The translations under genes were made by a program, and so were the position numbers. 64,000 nucleotides of DNA from Saururus chinensis (taxonomy: Eukaryota; Streptophyta; Magnoliopsida; Piperales; Saururaceae): positions 23,456,685 to 23,520,684 of the forward strand of contig CP141140.1 of the NCBI GenBank assembly GCA_035235625.1, read 5' to 3'. The notes beneath the pieces were generated by a model, which worked only from the letters and a program-made list of their open reading frames with translations, was not told where the DNA came from and ran no database searches. Positions 12,798 to 24,387 of this stretch are shown piece by piece (position 1 is the first letter of the stretch; each line of letters starts with the position of its first letter).

Positions 12798-13485
12798 GAC
12801 GCATTGAGATGTCAAAGTCAGCTCTCTTCTCCCTTTGGTTCCTTCCGTTTCTCTTTCTCTCTTTTTCTCTGATTCTCTTTTATTTGTCAGTGCAAGAAGG
12901 AAAGGGTATTTAGAATCGCCCACTAGCATATTTTGTTCGGCTTTCTTAGGTTGACTATCAATTCGTTTACTTTCGTCCCTGCACAATTATGAAAATAAGA
13001 ACAACTGCAAGTACACGCAAGGTGTGATGGGAGGAGAACGAGTCATTGGAGGTCTGATCGCTGCTTGCGTCCTGTGATGTGTAAGCATCAAATTCACTTA
13101 AATAACGAAACTGTAAGTTTGAAATTCTATTAATACCCAAATAAAGCTCAAGATGGACGCATTGAGATGTCAAAGTCAGTTCTCTTCTCCCTTTGGTTCC
13201 TTCCGTTTCTCTTTCTCACAAGAAGGAAAGGGTATTTAGAATCGCCCACTAGCATATTTTGTTCGGCTTTCTTAGGTTGACTATCAATTCGTTTACTTTC
13301 GTCCCTGTACAATTATGAAAATAAGAACTGAAAACTGCAAGTACACGCAAGGTGTGATGGGAGGAGAACGAGTCATTGGAGGTCTGATCGCTGCTTGCGT
13401 CCTGCGATGTGTAAGCATCAAATTCACTTAAATAACGAAACTGCAAGTTTGAAATTTTATTAATACCCAAGTAAAGCTCAACATG
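12798..13485. repeat. 358-bp tandem duplication
   Basis: Two direct copies begin with 'gacgcattgagatg' at 12798 and 13156. The second copy lacks a T-rich stretch of about 30 bp but is otherwise nearly identical, so the event is recent. On the minus strand both copies keep the same open stretch of about 45 codons, including residues LQFRYLSEFDAYTSQDASS. I do not recognise that sequence. The matching frames could simply reflect the recent duplication. Confidence 0.85.
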
Positions 13486-15369
13486 GCTTAAACAGAACTT
13501 AATCAAATGATGCACACTAAGAACTAATTTTATAAAACTAAAAATAAATAATGCCAACTTGAAGCGAAAACAAAAAAGTAAGACCTAGCAAAGCATGTTG
13601 TTCAAGAAAGAAAATGAGGAGATAGCAAATATAAGAAGAATCGAGATCCATTTGTGCGCTGACGAATAGGTGAACTTGATATTATTGGTTTACCTAATGA
13701 CCAGCATGACTTCTAGGACAAAGAGGTACATGAGCTGATTTTTTCAGATAAATCCAGCTGAGATATATTGTGTCCCCCAACAAATACCGAGAAAGCCCAT
13801 ATTCTCAGGCCCAGCACACATACAGAGCAACTTGATAACACCCAAGCTATAAGTTATCAGAATTAAGTAAGTCTGAGACAATGTGACAAGTCATAATATA
13901 TAAATTCGCCAGCCCGGACAGATCTGACAAAGAAACTATAAATTATCAGAAAAAAGTAAGTCTGAGACGATGGAACGGAAGTCATAATATTTAAAATTTA
14001 AAATTTGTTCTTATTATAGTAGACGGCATGTTTACACTAATTACTTAGACTTTACACTACATCACTAGATGACGTCCTACATAAAATATTTCATTCTAAT
14101 GGGGCTGTACAGATTATGCGAAGGAATGATTAAATTAATTATATTTTTATATTTATTAAATATTAATTTTCACACCTTAGTAATTATTATAATGAAAGAA
14201 ATTTATATAAAGTTAATCGAATAAAGTGTGTACATTTTATCTTTAACATCAAAGTCACCTTCATTACTCATATTAAGGAATCACTTGAATATCTATATTT
14301 TATGATAAGACGATTAACTACATGTTATATAAACACATTCATACAATATATGCAGCAAACAAGAGTTATATAATTGTTCTCATGAAGGAAGATAATGAAA
14401 TTTAGTAAAAAATGATTTTTAAAAATAATTTTTACTATTTTATATAAAATCTTGTCGAAGATAACTCGTTCTGTTCAAACTGATTCATCCGCTTATTGAC
14501 GGACATATTTTTGTTAAGAAAAAATCGAACCCATTTTAGGTTAAGAAAAAATTAAATAAATTTATCTCAAAAAATAATTATATTGTTCACCCATCCGCTT
14601 AATTGAACTGACCTAAGCTGAGCTAGGTGGTGCATGCACGCATATGTGGGTTAGCTCACCTAAGTGTATAGCTCTAATATGTATCTCCTTCATTAAATTG
14701 GGTGGCATAAGGGCCCAACTTAAAATGCCAAACTTATGCCTTATATACCAACAACATCACTATTTTTTAAGAAATGTGTATTTGATTATTCATAGCCTTC
14801 AAACAATTCCCATGTGTATTTACATTCACATAAAAGTGGGTAATACATTTTTCAACAATCCCCTATATGAATGATAATTGGCTAGATAACTATGCAAAAT
14901 AATGCAGATAAAAAGTTATAGTAAAATATTAAAAAATTCTTATATGGGAAAAAATAACTTTTGGCTTTGAACCTTCCCTTGTGAAAATTACTGGGTCTAC
15001 CCGCTAATTAGTGAACGTGATGTCTTGAATTTACACAGTCACTTCCTAGACACCTTGTTCTCATAATTGTGTTCGTTTTAGCCCTTAATATGCTCTAGAA
15101 AATTTAGCTTTAAAATTCTCATAAAAGCTGCCCCTTCACACTTATATAGGCTATTTTTATTATGAGTATTTTGTCATACCCTACTTGATTTAATTCAAGC
15201 TATAAGAACTATTAAAAGTAAAGCTTATCTTAATTCACTTTGTATACATCATTATCTCATCATAAGAATGAGGATGAGATATTATTTCAATAGTGATTCT
15301 TCTTGAATCCCCACAATTTGGTTGTCTTTTTTAACCTAAATTTTAGGATATCCAGTCAACTAAGTTGGG
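13486..15369. other. AT-rich DNA with no supported gene
   Basis: Mostly very AT-rich with short open frames and no recognised domain. The part from about 15000 onward may be the downstream flank or LTR of the degraded Copia element that follows, because it resembles the flank of the second Copia remnant near 43150-43240. Confidence 0.4.
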
Positions 15370-17480
15370 TTGTTATTATAGTGACTTAATATATAGACCT
15401 TAAGTCTATTCCCCTTCATGAACTGCTCATTTATTCTTTAGTTAAACCCTTGGTAAGTTGATCCATAATATTGCCTTTTGACCTGACATAATGAAAATAA
15501 TTTTACTAGAGAGTAATTATTTTATGATATTATGTCTCCAACGTATATGTTGAGACTTACTAAGATACAAGTTACTTTGTGTCTTTCCCATAGTCGATTA
15601 GCTATCACAATAGATGCAAATAGGTAGCACATGTTTCTTCCACATTGGAATAACCTCTAAAGATAATGAAGTCACTCAGCCTCTTTGCTTACTCTATCAA
15701 GTGCAATAAATTTAGATTCCTTTGTAGATTTTACTATGTATATTTTTTAGATGATTTATAAAACATTGTTGTACCTCCAAGAATAAATACATACCAACTT
15801 GTAAATTTTAAGTCTTTCATATTAGTTAGTTTACATCACAATAACCCTCTAGTATTATTAGATATCTTATATAATGCAGTACATAGTTAAGGTGTATTTT
15901 AGATATCTAAGTACCCTAACTATAGCCTTCTAGTGGTATATCCCTCAGTTGATATTATATCTACTCAGTTTACTTACTATGTAGATATGCCTCACTTTAT
16001 ATAATTTGTTATGTAATTAAGATTGCCAATAATTTAGGAGTATTATAGTTGTGATATATTTTCACCAGTATTTTTTCTTAAGTGCAATGTCACATCTACA
16101 AGTGTTCTCATTGGACATTATCATTCTTATTGAATTTCTCTAATATTTTTTCAATGTAATGAGATTGAAACAATGAATATCCATCATATGTTCTAGTTAT
16201 TTTTATCCCTATTATAACATCTACAACACCCATATCTTTCATATCAAACTATTTTTTAACATCCTCTTAGAAGTTTTAATGATTTCACTATTACTATATT
16301 ACAATGATATAGCCATTAAGTCTTTCTTTTTCATTAACAGATTTGTCACATTTATTAATTTTGAATCCATTTAACATCATCATTTTGTCAAAAAAATTTT
16401 GTCACTATTTTGTTGCTTGTTTAAGCCCATAAAGAGATTTAACAAGTTTACATACTTTGTTTTCTTGACCCGGTATAATAAATCCTTCAGGTTGATACAT
16501 ATATATTTTTTCATTCAAGTCACCATTCAAGAATGTGGTTTTCACATCCATTTAATGTATTTTAAATTATACAGAAAGTAATAGTGATTAACATCCTAAT
16601 TAAAGTTATCCTTATACATATGTATCAAAGTAATCTTATCCTTCCATTTTCTTATATCTTTTGATAACAAGTCTTGTTTTACATTTTTCAATTTTTACTA
16701 GTTATAACCTTTTTCTAATATTGCGCTTTAGGAGAGGACATGACTTCCTTTAAGGTTTTTGATGTTCTAGCACATTTTCTGCATCTAAGTTCATCATCTT
16801 CTCCCTTTTGATCTTTATTATTGTCTAGTATATAATCTAAAGTTCTTTTAATAGAACTTTCCTCTTAAGTAGAATTACACGAAAAAATATGTTTTTAAGA
16901 AATGAAACATTCCTAGATACATAATCAATGGTCCTTAGTCCAATCTTAATTCTTTTAGGATTAGGGACCTCCACCTTAGCCAAACACCCCTCACACCTTT
17001 AAGAATTTATAGAAATGCTTTCTACATTTTCATAATTCGTACGGTGTATTCAAGGTTTTCTTACGAAGTAATTTGTTGAAAATATAATTTGCTAAAAATA
17101 AAATACCCCCGATATGTTTAGGGGTAATTTAAAACTTATTAACATGACATTCATAATTTTTTTAATATTTTATTTTTCGTTTAGCAACTCCATTTTACTG
17201 AGGTAAATAGGGTATAATAGTTTGGTTTATAAGAACAAAATTTACCAAAAGTTGATTCATATTACCCACCTCTCTATCACTCCTTAGAATTTTTATTTTC
17301 CTACCAAGTTGATTTTTAACCTCTGTATTATATAGTACAAACATGTTATATCCTCATCTTTACCTCTCAGTAAATACACATAACAATATTTAGTACAATC
17401 ATCAATTAATATAATAAAATACCTTTTACCTCATATTTGAATTAGTTTTTAGTCATATACATCACTGTGAATTAACTCAA
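15370..17480 (-). mobile_element. Degraded Copia LTR-retrotransposon remnant
   Basis: On the minus strand, conceptual translation shows scattered Copia polymerase blocks. Between about 16400 and 16580 there is a recognisable stretch of reverse transcriptase, with words of the 'MDVKTAFLNG' and '[12 protein letters not shown]' type. Integrase-like words lie further right toward 17400, and RNase H or tail-like sequence lies toward 15400. No long reading frame survives, and I did not find paired LTRs. It is an old, heavily broken fossil with many breaks. Confidence 0.7.
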
Positions 17481-17487
17481 GATGTTC

Positions 17488-19242
17488 AATACTTGTAATG
17501 CCTAAGATTTTTCATCACATTTTCTTAAAAATTTACAAAAATTCCTTTGCAATATAACACAACTATAAATTGGGAAAAATGATCAAATACAAAACCTTAC
17601 AAAATAGCTTATAATTTAAAACATTAACATAAATTTTTCCCATCTAAATTTTTTTGCTCATTCAATCAAACATCATACGACTAAATATCCTCAGGTGTTA
17701 CTCGAAAATAAACATACAAATAAATGGCTACGATCACAGGCTTTAAATACAAATACGTCCCAGGCATCCCTGAGTGCATGTCCTATAAACAATCCATAGT
17801 CTAAAAAAAATTACAAGTCAAAAAAACATAAACACCTTAATTATCATTTCACCCAATATATCATATTGTGACAGAAAATATAACTCGCAGTAAGTTAAGG
17901 ATATACCTGAGTCAATGGGAATCAATCCACTTATGGGAACAAATGTTTATCTTCAGGAACTCTCTGTCATAAACCTGAAAAAGTCTCATAACCATCGGGG
18001 TTAAAAAATATAGGGTAAATAAGTATTTTCATACTCAATAGGAAAATACTCAATAGGGGAGTTCTAAAAAGTAAACTTTGTAAGTCCATACATAAAATGC
18101 ATTCATGCAATTCAAACATGAAGTAAATATGTATATAATATCATGTGCATACGCATACAATCATGTCAAATACATACTATTAAACGAATCTTGCACTTAT
18201 ACTCTTACTTAGAGTCTTATCAACTTACTCGTGCAATTGTACGCTTACTCATACAACTTACACATATTCATACAACCTTACTCGTATAATCTTGCTTAGA
18301 AACATACGCTTACAGTCTTGCTCATAAACTTACACTTGCTCAAAAACATAAACATTTATATAGTCGTACAATACTATCGACCACTGAAGTTTATTAAAAT
18401 GCCACTCTTGGCATACAACGCTCTCAATAGAGCATCAAACATTTGGGTTTAATACAACACACAAGCAAAATTGAAAACATACATTGTTCTTAACGTAGCA
18501 TCAGACGTCTCGGCTAAAATACAATACACAGATAATATTCTGCAAGATAAACACTATGGTAAGACATAAGGAATACTCAGCCGATTTATTATTCGCAAAC
18601 TCAAACACGGAACTTAATCCATCCAAACCCTCATGTCTCAAACTCTAAATACTAACAAATTAGTTTTTCTTATAATTCAAGTTTGAATTAAGTAATTTAG
18701 ATAGGTACAATTATGCAACCCAATTCCTTTGTCTTACGGTTTTTCATAGACCACTCCTAAACTGAACCCATTATGAAACTCTAGTTCATTAAGGCAACAT
18801 ACTTCGCTTAACACATCCATCTCATAATTATAACTCACTACCAAACATATCATTACATATTCATATAGTCTTCGCCATCTACCTTATGGCCAAATTGTCT
18901 TACTCAAATGTCATCAAACTAAGCTCCTCAGAGCCAACCCTAGTTAACACCCTCTTACTTATACCTCACTTATTATACTTACTTTTCACTTCATAATCTG
19001 TACGTTATGCTTGTGCAATTATGCAATAATTTGTTTGACAATCCCCCAACATACGCTCCAATCCAATCTAAATCATTCCAATCCTCGCCCATCAAACTTA
19101 CATCCTCCATTTACCATCATACACTTGCACATCCACAACAAATCCATGCCAAACCCTTTGTTACCACTTACCATCCATCTCCCATACTTCTGCCCACACA
19201 CATACACATATCTATAGCATAGACATATAGCCTCATACATAC
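17488..19242 (-). repeat. LTR-like fossil D, split by the CACTA element
   Basis: From TGTAATGCC at 17488 the sequence resembles the minus-oriented LTRs near 1.3-5 kb. The clearest likeness is the 'tactcaataggaaaa' segment around 18030-18055 and the simple TACA-rich run that follows. The CACTA element at 19243 interrupts it, and the same TACA/CATA-rich style resumes from 23177. The far end was not found. The assignment rests on likeness only. Confidence 0.4.
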
Positions 19243-19510
19243 CACTATAACAAAACTGACTATTAGTGACGCTTAAAAGCGTCACTAAAAGCGTCACTAA
19301 TAATACTGTAAGCGTCGCATATAAAACGTCTCTACTTGTGTCGATAAAACTGTAGTCGCTACTACATATTAGTGACACTTAATTAAACTGTTGCTAAATG
19401 TATAGTATTAGTGATGTTTATAAAGCGTCACTATTAGTATAGTATTATAGATGCTTTTTATTAAGTGTCGCTAATAATATAGTATTAGTGACATTTATAA
19501 AGCATCCCTA
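19243..19510. repeat. CACTA left terminus and subterminal repeats
   Basis: Imperfect copies of 'agcgtcactaata' follow the CACTA terminus in both orientations, for example near 19264, 19283, 19362, 19414 and 19450. Adjacent inverted copies can form small hairpins. This is typical of subterminal binding-site clusters. Confidence 0.85.
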
Positions 19511-19901
19511 ATAACAAATATTTTAGATCTTTTTTAAAAATATAATTACCAAACCGGGGGTTGGAACAGGTTAAGAAATGACCCTCGACATGGGTTAGGC
19601 ACCCGTATGGGGCACAGGTCAGTGCTAACCAGCAATGTGAGTCAATGCTGACCCGCGACGTGGGTCAGTGCACCCGCGCGGGGTGAGGGTCAGTGCTTGA
19701 GCGGGGCGAGGGGCCGTTGCACCCGTAAGGGGAGGTTTGCACTTGTGCAGGGTGGGGGTGGCGGGTCAATGACGACCCATAGAAATGAGTCGAGGTGACC
19801 CATTTCTGCGGGTCGTCTTCAACCTCTTGACAGAGAGGTTGTAGCGACTCCTCCAGCAGGTCTAATTTTGCCTTCTATCGTTTGGTGAGGCCCGCCGACT
19901 C

Positions 19902-20290
19902 CTAGCCTTCAGAATAATTTCTGCCGGGCAGCGAGGATCCAATAACCGGTGACTGGAGGACAGGCAGAAAATAAAACGGCAACTGACGAGAGCGGATGAC
20001 AAATGGAAGATGGAACTCTCCATGCAGCCAATCATCATCTGCCCCATCTGTCGAATAGAGCTCCTCATCTCTTTGCTCGAACATATCTCCCTTCAAGCCC
20101 ACCTCCTCCGACGAGGTCACGTCCAACACGGGCGATTGGTCCGGCTCGTCAGAGATGCTGGATAGATTGTCATCCTCGGACCCAAAGATGCCACCTTTCC
20201 TGTTCACACTGCTGACGGAGAAGGGACAAAGATAGGCGAAGAAGGTGGAAGCAGAGGAGGAGAGGAGAGAAGTGCTTGAGTTTAACAGTT
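19902..20290 (-). pseudogene. Possible host gene fragment captured by the CACTA element
   Basis: The segment at about 19550-20400 is far richer in G+C than the rest of the element. It holds a minus-strand open frame of at least 100 codons ending with TAG at 19902. No ATG was found at its apparent start; the frame stays open through GTG at 20205-20207 into a pyrimidine-rich stretch that could be 5' leader. The predicted residues are acidic and serine-rich at first (GSEDDNLSSISDEPDQSP), then hydrophobic (QLPFYFLPVLQSPVIG). I do not recognise the family. Composition and position suggest a fragment acquired by the transposon, as described for Pack-CACTA elements. It could also be chance open sequence in GC-rich DNA. 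Confidence 0.4.
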
Positions 20291-20619
20291 AGGACGGCGG
20301 CCGAAGGTGTGGCATATAAAGGCATGGGAGGAAATTCGCCCGAGTGCGAAGGTTCCTCCCCAGCGCGAAACTTAGCGCTTGAGCGAATTTCCGCCCATGT
20401 GATAACAGTAAAAAGTTAGCGTCGCTAATACAGTGATATTAGCAATGCTATCTTTCAACCTTGCTAATGTCGGAATTTTTTAAAAAAAATTACTATTCAC
20501 GACACTTAGTTCTGATCGTCGCTAATCTTATTACTAAACGGCGATGCTTCTAACTAAGCGCCACCAGTTATTATTCTATTAGCGACACTCATTGTAGAGA
20601 GTTGCTACTACATTTTTAT

Positions 20620-22505
20620 TTACTTTTTCCCCTCCCTCTCTTTCCTCCTCTCTCTCCTCACCTTCTCTCTCTCTCCTCACTCTCTCTCCTCACCTTCTCT
20701 CTCTCCTCACCCTCTCTCTCTTCCCACTCTCTCTCTACCCTCACTCTCTCTCTCCGCACCCTATCTCTTTTCTCAACCTCTCTCTACCCTCACCCTCTCT
20801 CTCCTCTCTCTATCTCCTCTCTCTCTCCACTGTCTCTCACTCCTCTCTCCTTTAATTTTAATTTTTTATTTGTAAAAATTAATTTTAAAAATAAAATAAA
20901 TAAATACTATTAGCGATGTATGGATATAGACGTCGCTAATAGTGTAGGTATTAGCGACGTATAATCATATACATTGCTAATACCTTTACTACTAGCAACG
21001 TATATTCCTATACGTCATTAATAGTATTTATTTTGTTTTAAAATATAATAATTAATAAAAAAATTAAAAAAATTTAAAAATTAATTAATCTCCCTCTCCC
21101 CTTTCTCTCCTCTCTCTCTCTCCCTATCCACTCTCCTCTCTTTCCCTATCCTCTCTCTCTTCCTCTTCTCTCTCCTCTATCTCCTCTCTCTCTCCCTCTT
21201 TTCTCTCCCTCTCCTCTATCTCCTCTCCCACTCCTCTCACTCCTCTAATTTTATTTTATTTTTTAAAAAAATTAATTTTAATAATATGTGTCGATAACAC
21301 CTACACTATTATCAACGTATATTCATATATGTCATTAATAATATTTCTTTTATTTTTTATTTTTAAAATATAATAATTTATAAAAAAATCTTAAAAAAAT
21401 TTAAAAGTAATTAATCTTCCTCTCCCCTCTCCTCTCCTTCTCCTCACTCTCTCTCTCTCTCCTCTCTCCTCTCTTCCCCTCTCGTCTCTCTCTCCCTCTC
21501 CTCTTTCTCCCTCTCGTCTCTCTCCTCTCTCTCTCCCTATCCTCTCTCTTCTATCTCCTCTCTCTCCCTCTCCTCCTGATCCTCTAATTTTTTTTAAAAA
21601 ATTAATTTTAAAAATAAAATAAATAATATTAGTGATATATAGATATATACGTTGTTAATAGTGTAGGTATTAGTGACGTATAATAATATATGTCGCTACT
21701 ACCTATACTATTAGTGACGTATATTTATATAAGTCGTTAATAGTATTTCTTTTATTTTTAAAATATAATAATTTATAAAAAAAATTTAAAATTTAAAAAT
21801 TAGTTAATCTCTCTTTCCCCTCTCTCCTCTCCCTCTCCCTCTCCCCCCCCTCTCCTCTCTCTTTCTCTTCTTCTCCTCTCTCCTCTCTTTCCCTCTCCCT
21901 CTCGTCTCTCCTCTCTCTCCTCTATCTCTCCCTCTCCTCTCTCTCTATCTCCTCTCTCTCTAATTTTAATTTTTTATAATTTTTTATTTTTAAAAATTAA
22001 TTTTAAATATAAAAAAAATAAAAAAATACTATTAGCAACGTATAGGACTATACGTCGCTAATAGTATAGGTATTAGCGACATATTATTATACGTCGCTAA
22101 AAATATTTATTTTTATTTTTAAAATATAATAATTTATAAAAAATCTAAAAAAATTAAAAAATAATTAATCTCCCTCTTTTCTCTCACTCTCACTCTCACC
22201 TCATTCTCTCTCTCCTCTCACACTCTCTCCCCCCTCTCTCTACTCTCCCTCTCTCCTCCCTCTATTCTCTCTCTCTCCTCCTTCCTCCTCTCTCTCCTCT
22301 CTCCTCTCTCGCTCCCTCCTCTCTCCTCACTCTCTCTCTTTCTCCTTACCCTCTCTCTCCTTTCTCTTCCCTTTCTCTCTCCTCCCCCTCTCTCTCCATC
22401 TCACTCTTCCCTTTCTCTCTCTCTCCTCACTCTCTCACCTCCCCTCCTCTCTAGACTCTCTCTCCTCTCTCTCTCTTCGATCCCTCTCTTATCTCTCTTC
22501 ACTTT
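20620..22505 (+). repeat. Five tandem units with CT-rich blocks
   Basis: Five pyrimidine tracts (CTCTCTCC-like) begin near 20620, 21088, 21415, 21808 and 22163. AT-rich linkers separate them, each carrying a 'tattagcgacgtata' motif and its inverted partner. Unit spacing is about 330-470 bp. The motif is the same kind as in the element's subterminal regions, so subterminal repeats appear to have been amplified together with a CT microsatellite. The open frames through this region are translation of simple repeat, not genes. Confidence 0.85.
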
Positions 22506-22779
22506 CTTTTATTATAAATTATATTTTAAAATTAATAAAAAAATTTAAGAAATTAAATATATAATATCTAAATAGTGAAAGTTTAATCTATTATTAATAC
22601 TACTTTTTATTAAAAATTTAATATTTATTTATTATATACACAAATAGTGAATATTGAATAAAATATATTTTATATTTTGGTAGTCTTTTTTTATTTTTTT
22701 TACTTTTACTTATTTTTTTATAAAATAAAATTAATTAATCAATCTATTCGCGAAGCCTCGCTATTACCAATTCTAGTTG

Positions 22780-23176
22780 TGATGCTTATTTTAAAACGTT
22801 GCTAATAATTTAAATTTTTTATTTTAAATTAATAACTAATATCAGGACTATTTGCAACGCTTGTCACAAGCGTCACTAGTTGTCTTGTTATTAGTGACAC
22901 TTGTGAATAGTGTCACTAATAATTGGACTATTAGCGACGCTTGAAATAAGCGTCACTAATAGTTATAATATTTTTGGTTAAAATATATATCTTTTAGCGA
23001 CGTTTGTATAAAACGTTGGTAATATAATTAGTATTAACGATATTATAAATTAAGCGTCGTTAATATATGACTATTAGAGACGTATTATTTTTTTGCGACT
23101 TTTTTTTATGCATCGCAAGTAGATGTTTGTAGTGACGTTTATGGCTGTGTCGCTAATATTACATTTTGTTGTAGTG
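22780..23176. repeat. CACTA right terminus and subterminal repeats
   Basis: Repeated forms of 'ttagcgacgcttg' in both orientations lie between about 22790 and 23160, ending at TTTTGTTGTAGTG. They mirror the left subterminal cluster. Confidence 0.85.
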
Positions 23177-23422
23177 TACATATGTTTATTACACATACGT
23201 ATAACATATACATACTTCTAGACATAGCTTACTACATACTCTCTAACCATCACTAGTACACATATTATCCACATGTATTAGCTTACTATGTATTCGCTAG
23301 ACATCATTAGCACATACATATTCTGCATATATCAAATATATTTTTAAATTACATACATGTTATGTGCATTTCAACATGACATAATTTATTCACTTACATT
23401 ATTAAAAAGATCATGATTTTAC
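23177..23422. other. Resumed TACA/CATA-rich flank of the CACTA insertion
   Basis: The low-complexity TACATA-rich sequence is similar to that left of the insertion (19180-19240), consistent with one pre-insertion sequence. No gene was seen. Confidence 0.45.
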
Positions 23423-23735
23423 TAGGGCTGCCACTTGGGTCAAGTATACGGTAAAACCCGACCCTAATGGGTTGAGTTTGGTTTTTGAAATTTAACCCGA
23501 ATAGCTATTCGGGTTGGGTTCGAATTTTAAGTAATCCAACCCAACCTGACCCAAATATAATTATAAATATAAAATTTTATTTTTATTTTTTAAAAAAAAT
23601 TATTTTTAAATTCTGAACGGGTTAATTAGGTTGGGTTTATTCGGGTTGAGTAGGGTTAGGGTTACAGTTTTCTTAAGTGGTATCGGGTTTGGGTATGGCA
23701 TAACCCGACCTGAACCCGACCCGACGGCAACACTA
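23423..23735. mobile_element. hAT-type MITE
   Basis: A 313-bp element begins TAGGGCTGCCAC and ends with the complement of TAGTGTTGCCGTC. It is rich in 'acccgacc' and 'gggttgggt' words in opposite orientation at its two ends. The flanking octamers GATTTTAC and GATTATCC agree at 6 of 8 positions, fitting a decayed 8-bp hAT duplication. It has no coding capacity. Confidence 0.75.
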
Positions 23736-23867
23736 GATTATCCAATCATCAAATCTCAATCATCTTAGCATGATTCTACACATTCAAAGCATATTATAAT
23801 GAAATTATGAGTTCAAAGCTACTCTACCTTATAATTCATAAAGTTTAATAGTAAATACATGAGGCTT

Positions 23868-23939
23868 TTTAAAGCCTCACAAAAAATAAATTTTAGCAAC
23901 ACTTTTTAACGTTGCAAATAGTCTTTTTTTATTGTAGTG
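23868..23939. repeat. Isolated CACTA-type terminus
   Basis: The segment ends TTATTGTAGTG and contains inverted 'agcaacac' and 'gttgcaaat' words like the subterminal motifs of the large CACTA element. A plausible left partner would lie only about 70 bp away. This may be a remnant or a very small derivative. Confidence 0.4.
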
Positions 23940-24276
23940 ACCACTGATTATTTTGACCCACTTCTATCACGTACGGCCGCAATTCAGTGGCTGTAATGCC
24001 CATGGGTTAGCATTTAATTAGTAGCCTTAACATTTTTCTTGTTTTATTTTATCCGCTAGAGTCGTACTGCATGATCAATTTCTAGTAGAGAACAGAGCTG
24101 AGCTGCAATCCTAGAATTATGCTTGGAATTGAGCGGAAAAACTTGAAGCTTCAATAAAAAAAACTGAAAGGAAAAAGTAATCAAGCTTGCCAACTTTACC
24201 AACAAAAAAAGACTTCTTGCTAAGTCAAAAGTCATCCTTTTAACAATCTCTCACCCTTGTCCTCCCTTCAAATGCT

Positions 24277-24283
24277 TATAAAT
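24277..24283 (+). promoter_or_regulatory. TATA box of the LOR gene
   Basis: TATAAAT lies 105-111 bp upstream of the ATG at 24388. That is a normal distance for a plant promoter with a short leader. Confidence 0.6.
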
Positions 24284-24387
24284 CCCACAAAGAAAGGCGT
24301 TAAAAAGCATCCCTTGAGCGCCTTTTCTTGTGCCTCACATCTGTCATCTCGCGCCTTGTGTACCTCTGCAAGTACACCAAAACCTCA

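Larger units (their letters stand above)
19243..23176. mobile_element. Non-autonomous CACTA (En/Spm-type) DNA transposon
   Basis: The element begins CACTATAACAAAA and ends with the complement of CACTACAACAAAATG. It is flanked by perfect 3-bp duplications TAC (19240-19242 and 23177-23179), diagnostic of CACTA superfamily insertion. Both subterminal regions are packed with direct and inverted copies of a short motif around TTAGCGACGCTTA, the usual arrangement of transposase-binding sites in this superfamily. No transposase (TnpD or TnpA type) frame is present, so movement would need a helper in trans. The 3.9-kb interior consists of a GC-rich gene-like segment (about 19550-20400) and five pyrimidine-rich blocks. 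Confidence 0.93.

Noticed and set aside
19007-19378. Open frames around the left CACTA junction
   Set aside because: They run across the transposon boundary and consist of TACA/CATA-rich simple sequence.
20602-20913. Leucine/serine-rich 103-codon frame
   Set aside because: It translates the CT microsatellite of the CACTA element and is not a gene.
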